NCBI GenBank assembly: GCA_030668545.1
Contig: DAOUTT010000122.1
Location: 1-6,719, forward strand
DNA: 6,719 bases
Reading direction: 5' to 3'
DNA from: Anaerolineales bacterium
Lineage (GTDB): Bacteria > Chloroflexota > Anaerolineae > Anaerolineales > E44-bin32
The notes under the pieces are model-generated. The model worked only from the letters and a program-made list of their open reading frames with translations. It searched no databases and was not told the origin of the DNA. This document shows, piece after piece, positions 1-4,686 of this stretch. Each line of letters starts with the position of its first letter. Position 1 is the stretch's first letter. Made by a program: the position numbers and the translations under genes.

Positions 1-1505
1 AGCTCTGCGGCAATGAAAACGGAAAGCGCCGTGACGCCAAGAGCACGGGCAAACAAAACATCGATGGATGCCGGATCCCAGATTGTAGAATACACGAGCA
101 TTCCCGCGAGGGCGATCAACGCCAGCGGCAGACTCTTTGCCAGCCCGTCCCGCCCCGGCAGCCAGGGTAGGACTACGGCATAGAACGCCGATAAAGCGAC
201 CATGGCGATGAGCGTCGGCCAAAATATGCTGCGCCAGAATATCGCGATCGGGATCAAGATTAACAGAGCGTATAAACCCAACGTAACCGCGATCATCTCC
301 AGCCGATCGCGCAGCGGAAACGTCACCCAGCGCATGGCATCGGTTTTTTTCCGACCGTGGGCGATGTAATCGGGGATGTCAACCGCCCGCGCAGGTCCCC
401 AGTGGACGCCCCACCCTGTCTGCTCACGGATACGCCAGCCCTCGACTCCATTGGCACATAGCTGCGGGAGGATCAACGCATGGTACTGGAGGTAGTCGCT
501 CAACCCGCTGATATGCAGCGCGCCGATGATCTTGTCCGCCGTGAGGAAACCTCCTCCAGCGGCGCACCATACGTTAATGCCGCCCGAATCCACCACCAGG
601 ATCCAGGCGTCGAGTTCCCCCTCGATCGCGCGAACCAGGCGCCGCACAGTGAGTTCAAAGTTTCCGGTGACGAGCAAGGGCGAATCCCGACCGGGCTCCC
701 CAACCGCATAGACACCGGGTTTTACATGCGGATACGGGGGGATGATCCGGAAAAAGGATGCCCATAGATCGATCAGAACGGTCCGTAGAGTTCGCTCACC
801 GCTCAAATGACCGCGAAACATCTCCGGCTTGAGATCGGACTCATCCTGTTCCACGGGCGCAGCCAGGTAGAGGCGCAAGCTGCCTGCCAGCTCAGTAGAG
901 AGCAGGTCCCAGTCGAAGCCAGAATTTGTTAAGACGCCCTCGAAGTCCACCAGGGGATGGGTTGTAGTGCGGGTGAGCAGCCATGTGAGGAGCTGCAGCG
1001 GAGCGCGCACGATTGTAAAAAGGAGCCGGGATCCCCCCGAAGTCGGTCTCACCTCATCGAGCACAGCGAGCTTCCCTGCGGGAGCGAGAAGCTTTCGCGT
1101 CGCCTTTAGAATGAAACGGCGCCCCCGTTCGGTCATCTCGCTAAGTGCCAGGCTGCTGACAATCAGATCGAACGATTGCGGTTCGAAAAGTTCATCGATC
1201 ATGACCGCATCCATGCGCTGGAGATCGACGTGCTCGTCTACATCTTCCTTCTTGATTCGTTTAGAAGCTTCTGCGAGCATCCCGGGACTGATGTCGATCG
1301 CCGACACATTCGCTCCAGCCTTCGCCATCGCCACCGTCAGGGCACCGGTCCCGCAGCCAACCTCAAGAACTCGCATCCCTTCTTCAACGAGTTCTTCCAC
1401 GATCAGACGCTGCATCGCTTCGAGACGGCCGAGCGTGAGCAGGTGGATGCCGCGGTCATAATCGGCTGGACGCCTTTCGAGCCACTTCATAAAGACCGTG
1501 GCCAT
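1..1505 (-). CDS. SAM-dependent methyltransferase fused to HgcA-like membrane corrinoid protein (3' partial)
   Basis: The frame is open for 501 codons from ATG at 1505 and runs off the left edge. Residues 1-220 form a class I methyltransferase: SAM motif I VLEVGCGTG (46-54), acidic AIDISPGM (69-76), FDLIVSSLALSEM (112-124) and LLAPAGKLAVLDE (139-151). A hydrophobic patch lies at 161-177. From about residue 225 it matches HgcA: GVYAVGEPGRDSPLLVTGNF (264-283), DAWILVVDSGGINVWCAAGG (299-318), ILPQL (345-349), GPARAVDIP (370-378), LRDRLEMI (398-405). Membrane helices follow at about 404-424, 428-447, 456-473 and 484 onward. Cys314 corresponds to the HgcA cysteine that ligands corrinoid cobalt. 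If the corrinoid half has HgcA length, about 50-60 residues, or a fused ferredoxin domain, lie outside. The SD GGAAGGGAG (1520-1512) lies inside the end of tetR. The methyltransferase resembles the family I recall as CpaM (corrinoid protein-associated). The domains are clear; the methyl acceptor is unknown, so I do not name it hgcA. Confidence 0.88.
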   Translation of the reverse strand, partial: MATVFMKWLERRPADYDRGIHLLTLGRLEAMQRLIVEELVEEGMRVLEVGCGTGALTVAMAKAGANVSAIDISPGMLAEASKRIKKEDVDEHVDLQRMDAVMIDELFEPQSFDLIVSSLALSEMTERGRRFILKATRKLLAPAGKLAVLDEVRPTSGGSRLLFTIVRAPLQLLTWLLTRTTTHPLVDFEGVLTNSGFDWDLLSTELAGSLRLYLAAPVEQDESDLKPEMFRGHLSGERTLRTVLIDLWASFFRIIPPYPHVKPGVYAVGEPGRDSPLLVTGNFELTVRRLVRAIEGELDAWILVVDSGGINVWCAAGGGFLTADKIIGALHISGLSDYLQYHALILPQLCANGVEGWRIREQTGWGVHWGPARAVDIPDYIAHGRKKTDAMRWVTFPLRDRLEMIAVTLGLYALLILIPIAIFWRSIFWPTLIAMVALSAFYAVVLPWLPGRDGLAKSLPLALIALAGMLVYSTIWDPASIDVLFARALGVTALSVFIAAE

Positions 1506-2111
1506 CTAAAGCTCCCTTCCCATTATGCCCTGCAAGAAAATCCGCGTGGGCAGGTCGCCGATGCGATCCCAATCCAGAAGCTCAGGGTCAATAAACCACA
1601 GGAGCGCCATCCCTTCCAAGATACTGATGGCGGCTGTTGCAGCATCGTCTGGGTCGATGGGTATAAACTCGCCGGAGTCGATCCCTTGCTGGATGATTTG
1701 TGAGAGGATGGCCTGGTAGCGCCGATAATATCCGCGGATGGCATCTCGAACTTCTTCTTTGCGGGCTGCTAGCGAGAAGAACTCGTAGCCGAGCGACATG
1801 CGCTCTTCAAAACGCCTGATATCTTTGAAAGCTGCATCGAAGAAGACCTCCAACTGCTGCCTCGCATCTCCTTCGGTGGAGAACAGTTCCTCCTCTGCGT
1901 GCATCTCTCCAGCAAAGAAACGATCCATCAAGGCGAGGATAATTTCATCCTTGCTCTTGTAATACCAGTACAGCGCGCCTTTCGAGAGGCCGGATTCGGC
2001 GACGATGTCATCCATGCGCGCCTTATTAAACCCTCGCTGGGTGAAGACCTTCTCGGCGGCATCGAGTATCTGTTTTCGGCGTTCTTGTTTGAGATCGGTT
2101 TGCGAATCCAT
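1506..2111 (-). CDS. TetR/AcrR-family transcriptional regulator
   Basis: This is a 201-residue protein, the usual size for the family. The N-terminal DNA-binding domain covers about residues 10-58: helix 1 RKQILDAAEKVF, then GFNKARMDDIVAESGLSKGA and the recognition-helix end LYWYYKSKDEI, all typical of TetR proteins. Residues 70-195 form an all-helical ligand-binding and dimerisation domain whose effector cannot be read from sequence. The stop TAG (1508-1506) touches the ATG of the methyltransferase/HgcA-like gene, so the two are almost certainly co-transcribed and translationally coupled. The regulator therefore probably controls that gene as well as itself. The start at 2111 sits three bases from a pseudo-palindromic operator candidate and downstream of a good sigma-70 promoter. 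No strong Shine-Dalgarno sequence is visible: only AGG directly abuts the ATG. Confidence 0.95.
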   Translation of the reverse strand: MDSQTDLKQERRKQILDAAEKVFTQRGFNKARMDDIVAESGLSKGALYWYYKSKDEIILALMDRFFAGEMHAEEELFSTEGDARQQLEVFFDAAFKDIRRFEERMSLGYEFFSLAARKEEVRDAIRGYYRRYQAILSQIIQQGIDSGEFIPIDPDDAATAAISILEGMALLWFIDPELLDWDRIGDLPTRIFLQGIMGREL

Positions 2112-2114
2112 CCT

Positions 2115-2132
2115 AGACTGACCAGTCGGTCT
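2115..2132. promoter_or_regulatory. Candidate TetR operator
   Basis: This 18-bp pseudo-palindrome (AGACTGACCAGTCGGTCT on the plus strand) has 7 of 9 arm positions paired. Inside it, two shorter palindromes overlap: GACT-N4-AGTC (2116-2127) and GACC-N4-GGTC (2120-2131). It covers the expected transcription start of the tetR promoter, so binding would block initiation. Position and symmetry fit autorepression by the adjacent TetR protein; binding itself is inferred. Confidence 0.65.
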
Positions 2133-2137
2133 GCTTT

Positions 2138-2166
2138 AATGTATACCGTTGCGCCCGCAGTGTCAA
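2138..2166 (-). promoter_or_regulatory. Sigma-70-type promoter of the tetR-methyltransferase/HgcA-like operon
   Basis: On the minus strand a perfect -35 TTGACA (2166-2161) is separated by 17 bases from a -10 TACATT (2143-2138, 4 of 6 consensus). A slightly shifted TATACA with a 15-base spacer is the alternative. Transcription would start near 2131, about 20 bases before the tetR ATG and inside the operator candidate. Confidence 0.65.
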
Positions 2167-2188
2167 GCAGGATAAATCAGGTCTGTTA

Positions 2189-2197
2189 TGCTATAAT
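2189..2197 (+). promoter_or_regulatory. Extended -10 promoter of the dsbA-like gene
   Basis: The sequence TGCTATAAT is a perfect extended -10 (TGn plus TATAAT at 2192-2197). No convincing -35 lies 16-18 bases upstream, as is common for extended -10 promoters. Only seven bases (CCGCCGC) separate the -10 from the ATG at 2205, so the expected start of transcription coincides with the start codon. Confidence 0.6.
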
Positions 2198-2204
2198 CCG
2201 CCGC

Positions 2205-2951
2205 ATGTCTACAGAAGATAAAAACATCCAGCTTGAAAACCAAAAAGAAGTTGAGGACACGGGGACGATAAAATTTTCGCGCCGCTCGTTCTACATCGCC
2301 CTGCTGCCGGTAACTTTTGTTACCGGTTTAGCCGCCGGGTATCTGTTTTGGGGTCGCGACTCTGTCCCGCCAGCCAACCCAGCTGCTCCTGTAGCAGTCG
2401 TTGAAGAGACCACTCCTGAAGCACTCGAAGCACCAACGCGCTTTGAAATCAGCACGGACGACGATCCATCGCTCGGTCCGAAGGACGCGCCGATCACGAT
2501 CGTCGAATTCAGCGATTTCCGCTGCCCTTATTGCGGCGTATTCCACCAGGAGACGTTTGGTGACCTTATGGCGCAGTACCCGGGCCAGATTCACTTTGTG
2601 TACCGCGACTTCCCTGTCGTCGGCGGCTTCGAAGCCGCGCTCGCGTCAGAATGCGCCAACGAACAGGGCGCTTACTGGGAGTTCCACGATCTGCTTTTCT
2701 CAGGTGAGTACGCGAATTTAAATACCAACGCGGTCGCAGCCTACGCCGAGCAGCTCGATCTTGACGTCGAAGATTTGCTAGCCTGTGTGGACGAGGAACG
2801 CTACGGCGAAGAAGTTGAGGCGGATGCTCGCTACGCTTCAGGTCTCGGAATCACCGGCACTCCGACTTTCTTTATTAATGGGATTCCGATGGTCGGGGCA
2901 CAGCCGCTTGAGGCTTTTATCCAGATCATCGAGTACGAACTCGGGGAGTAA
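2205..2951 (+). CDS. Membrane-anchored DsbA-family thiol-disulfide oxidoreductase (thioredoxin fold)
   Basis: This 248-residue protein has a short N-terminal cytoplasmic segment, one membrane helix or uncleaved signal anchor (about residues 29-49), a Pro/Ala/Glu-rich linker (52-80) and a DsbA-like thioredoxin domain (about 81-248). The active site is CPYC (107-110) in EFSDFRCPYCGVFH. The cis-proline loop is GTPTFFING (218-226, Pro220). Two further cysteines (150, 194) sit in the helical insertion at places usual for Thioredoxin_4/BdbD-like proteins. It should form or rearrange disulfides in exported proteins. The start at 2205 is chosen because it follows an extended -10 directly and gives the standard short N-terminus; the frame stays open upstream to 1899, but that would overlap tetR antisense and include promoter DNA. 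No Shine-Dalgarno is visible. It is divergent from tetR and convergent with the hydrolase. Confidence 0.92.
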   Translation: MSTEDKNIQLENQKEVEDTGTIKFSRRSFYIALLPVTFVTGLAAGYLFWGRDSVPPANPAAPVAVVEETTPEALEAPTRFEISTDDDPSLGPKDAPITIVEFSDFRCPYCGVFHQETFGDLMAQYPGQIHFVYRDFPVVGGFEAALASECANEQGAYWEFHDLLFSGEYANLNTNAVAAYAEQLDLDVEDLLACVDEERYGEEVEADARYASGLGITGTPTFFINGIPMVGAQPLEAFIQIIEYELGE

Positions 2952-2975
2952 TTCGCAGGTCTTCACTGCCCCTTT

Positions 2976-3779
2976 CTACCCACCATCAAATTTCGACAGA
3001 AATTCAAGCATTGTTCGGTTGAACTGCTCGACCGCGTCTAATGGTGTGGCATGGCCGGAATCGGGAATTACGACCAGATGTGCACCGGGGATGTTATCCG
3101 CCAGTTCCTTTTTTGCTTCCATCGATACGGTCTGATCAAGTTCCCCGGCGACGACAAGCGTCGGGGCGTTGATTTTATGTAGGCGATCGCGGATGTCGAA
3201 ACGAGTGGCTGCCCATATCGCCCGCAAGTATGCGCCGCGCGGGTTCGCGGCGATACGCTCGGCTGCAGCCTGGCGCAGAAGCTCTTGATCCGGCTTGGGG
3301 AAAAGCCCCGCAGCAACCCACTGCCCCACTTGGTCCATCCGCCCCAGCGCCACAAACGCAATCCTTACGAGCTTCCGGAAAAACCCGCTTGAGCCCGAAT
3401 GCAGCTTCGCAAACGTATTCACCATCGTCAGCGAGCGGACAGCTTCCGGGTAGTCAAGCGCCAACTGCATCGCCACCGCCCCGCCGAGCGAAAGCCCAAC
3501 CACATGTGTCGGGCCAAGCCCTAACGTTCGAATCAGATCGGCAATATCCTCAGCGAAACAAGAAATGCGCGGCCAAGTTGGCCGTATTGAAGACTTTCCA
3601 TGGCCGGGCAAATCCACGGTAAGCACTGCGTAATCTCCAACGACGACCGGCAGCTGCAGAATCCAATCTTCACCACAGGATCCGAGTCCATGAAGAAACA
3701 TTATGGAAGCGAATTCTTCTTCCCGCGGACGATGGATCTCATAGAATATGCGGTCGTGTGGTCCTTGATGATGGGGCAT
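2976..3779 (-). CDS. Alpha/beta-fold hydrolase
   Basis: This 267-residue single-domain protein has the full alpha/beta-hydrolase signature: oxyanion-hole HGLG (30-33), DLPGHGKS (56-63), nucleophile elbow GLSLGG with Ser97, acid Asp215 in AGELDQTVS and His243 in DSGHATPLD. A helical lid lies at about 125-195. There is no signal peptide or membrane segment, so it is probably cytoplasmic. Overall it resembles the group containing enol-lactonases, BioH-like carboxylesterases and C-C hydrolases; the substrate cannot be inferred. The start is supported by SD GGAGGAA (3794-3788), eight bases before the ATG. It converges with the dsbA-like gene, with only 24 bases between the stop codons, and appears to be a single-gene transcription unit. 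Confidence 0.93.
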   Translation of the reverse strand: MPHHQGPHDRIFYEIHRPREEEFASIMFLHGLGSCGEDWILQLPVVVGDYAVLTVDLPGHGKSSIRPTWPRISCFAEDIADLIRTLGLGPTHVVGLSLGGAVAMQLALDYPEAVRSLTMVNTFAKLHSGSSGFFRKLVRIAFVALGRMDQVGQWVAAGLFPKPDQELLRQAAAERIAANPRGAYLRAIWAATRFDIRDRLHKINAPTLVVAGELDQTVSMEAKKELADNIPGAHLVVIPDSGHATPLDAVEQFNRTMLEFLSKFDGG

Positions 3780-3904
3780 AATCGAAATTCCTCCGTTGCT
3801 ACCCTATTCACACGAACATAAAGACTCCTTCATTCTACAATAAATAGATCCTCGCGCTGCGTTTGAGTTGGTCCATCAACAGCACGATGCAGGTTATTCG
3901 AACA

Positions 3905-3918
3905 AGTCTCTGGAGACT
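3905..3918. repeat. Short perfect inverted repeat
   Basis: AGTCTC and GAGACT are separated by two bases (TG). The site lies about 125 bases upstream of the hydrolase start. It could be a regulator site, but an inverted repeat this short can occur by chance. Confidence 0.3.
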
Positions 3919-4054
3919 GTGCTGGCGTACAGTTTTCATGTAAAGATTTGATTCCGCAGGTGTGGTCATGGAACAGGAGAACTCAATATAAATGAAGGCG
4001 TCATGCACACGACGAGCGCATCTCCAGCGAGTGGAATAAGCGTATCCTTTTCCC

Positions 4055-4083
4055 TTATTAGGGGTTATTCTATATGCAATAAT
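4055..4083 (+). promoter_or_regulatory. Possible promoter of the holin-like membrane protein gene
   Basis: TTATTA (4055-4060) lies 17 bases before AATAAT (4078-4083), and TG at 4075-4076 makes the latter an extended -10. Transcription would begin near 4090, at the start of the leader hairpin. TATATG at 4071-4076 is an alternative -10. Confidence 0.4.
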
Positions 4084-4086
4084 GGA

Positions 4087-4120
4087 CCATCCCGAGAATA
4101 TGGCGCCCTACCCGGGATGG
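4087..4120 (+). promoter_or_regulatory. Inverted repeat / leader hairpin upstream of the holin-like gene
   Basis: CCATCCCG (4087-4094) pairs perfectly with CGGGATGG (4113-4120) across an 18-base loop that contains the palindrome GGCGCC. It ends 22 bases before the SD, so it does not itself hide the ribosome site. It could be a protein-binding operator or a stabilising 5' mRNA structure. Confidence 0.5.
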
Positions 4121-4154
4121 CAACTAACATCTAACAACCTTCAAGGAGAGAGAA

Positions 4155-4511
4155 ATGTCATTTACTAGCTTTTTGTTCGCACTTTTTGTAGCAGCAGTGG
4201 TCTTGTTGATCGTTGATAAACTCAACGTCGGCCTCAAAGTCGGCGGCCTCGTCAATGCCATGGTCTCCGCGCTGGCAATTTCGGTGTCGGGATCCATTGT
4301 GATGTGGTTACTCGGTCTTTTCAGCTTCACAATTGGCGGCGGGTTTCTCGGTGCGATCGTATTCCTGATCGTCGCCGCCGTGGTTCTAATGCTCGCAGCA
4401 AAACTTATGCCGGGCCTCGAGGTAAGCGGGTTCGGCGGGGCAGCGATTTCCGCCATCGCCATTGGGGTTGTCTACTGGCTCTTGGAGTGGTTTGCAGGTC
4501 TGTTCGTCTAA
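4155..4511 (+). CDS. Small four-helix membrane protein, phage-holin-4 / YvlD-like family
   Basis: This 118-residue, very hydrophobic protein has four predicted membrane helices at about 4-20, 32-56, 62-82 and 93-115, with few charged residues. The spacing and the GLxVxG motifs before helices 2 and 4 fit the Phage_holin_4_2 (PF04020) superfamily, which includes chromosomal YvlD-type proteins; despite the name, most are not phage lysis proteins. The two halves repeat: KLNVGLKVGGLVNAMVSALA (22-41) aligns with KLMPGLEVSGFGGAAISAIA (83-102), and both halves end in a GLF sequence. SD AAGGAG (4143-4148) lies six bases before the ATG. The gene has its own promoter candidate and terminator and is therefore monocistronic. 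The membrane character is certain and the family is likely; the function is unknown (envelope-stress roles are reported for relatives). Confidence 0.87.
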   Translation: MSFTSFLFALFVAAVVLLIVDKLNVGLKVGGLVNAMVSALAISVSGSIVMWLLGLFSFTIGGGFLGAIVFLIVAAVVLMLAAKLMPGLEVSGFGGAAISAIAIGVVYWLLEWFAGLFV

Positions 4512-4518
4512 CTTCTGT

Positions 4519-4571
4519 GGGTCAGGCTTAGGCCGCGAGAGCGGGCGCCTGAGTCTGTCTAAACCTGACCC
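4519..4571 (+). other. Structured 3' untranslated RNA segment
   Basis: Eight bases after the stop, GGGTCAGG (4519-4526) pairs perfectly with CCTGACCC (4564-4571). The stem continues inward after one mismatch with six more pairs, one of them G-U (4528-4533 with 4557-4562). The interior can fold into a CGC-GAGA-GCG mini-hairpin (4534-4543). There is no U-tract, so it is not itself a terminator. It may protect the mRNA 3' end or be a small RNA; neither is shown. Confidence 0.5.
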
Positions 4572-4584
4572 TCCCTGTTTGACC

Positions 4585-4616
4585 AAAACGGCTGCACTTC
4601 TTGTGCAGCCGTTTTT
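4585..4616 (+). terminator. Rho-independent terminator (probably bidirectional)
   Basis: A 13-bp perfect stem, AAAACGGCTGCAC (4585-4597) with GTGCAGCCGTTTT (4603-4615), closes a TTCTT loop and is followed by a five-T run (4612-4616). The A-run on the opposite arm gives a U-tract on the minus strand as well, so it can also end transcription of the convergent zinc-ribbon gene. Confidence 0.92.
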
Positions 4617-4686
4617 CATGACATCATCTGCCTGTTAACTACCTACCGGGAAACCCATTCGATTTACACCGAACTCAAGGATTCGA

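Larger units (their letters stand above)
3780..4154. other. Intergenic region between divergent genes
   Basis: This 375-base gap separates the divergent hydrolase and holin-like genes. Next to the hydrolase it holds the SD and a possible minus-strand -10 TAGAAT (3837-3832) without a recognisable -35. Next to the plus-strand gene it holds an extended -10 promoter candidate, a leader hairpin and SD AAGGAG (4143-4148). The middle (about 3850-4020) contains only very short open frames and one small perfect palindrome at 3905-3918. I see no RNA gene or mobile element. Confidence 0.7.

Noticed and set aside
480..1461. Plus-strand open frames at 480-767, 526-711 and 967-1461, and a minus-strand one at 500-715
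   Set aside because: They lie antisense to, or in another frame of, the methyltransferase/HgcA-like gene. Their translations are low-complexity, Arg/Ser/Pro-rich and match no family, while the long partial minus-strand frame shows family motifs throughout.
1176..1703. 175-codon plus-strand open frame spanning the tetR/fusion junction
   Set aside because: It is antisense to two well-supported genes and its translation has no recognisable motif.
1899..2204. N-terminal extension of the dsbA-like gene to an upstream ATG
   Set aside because: The extension would be antisense to tetR, include both promoters and the operator, and add no recognisable sequence. The ATG at 2205 gives a normal membrane-anchored DsbA-like protein.
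2940..2980. Possible terminator between the convergent dsbA-like and hydrolase genes
   Set aside because: Only a GGGG/CCCC pairing is visible, with no continuous stem and no T-run.
3230..3622. 130-codon plus-strand open frame
   Set aside because: It is antisense to the alpha/beta hydrolase; Pro/Ala/Ser-rich and without motifs.
4155..4511. Holin-like protein as evidence of a prophage
   Set aside because: PF04020-type proteins are widespread chromosomal membrane proteins, and no endolysin, structural, integrase or other phage gene is nearby.
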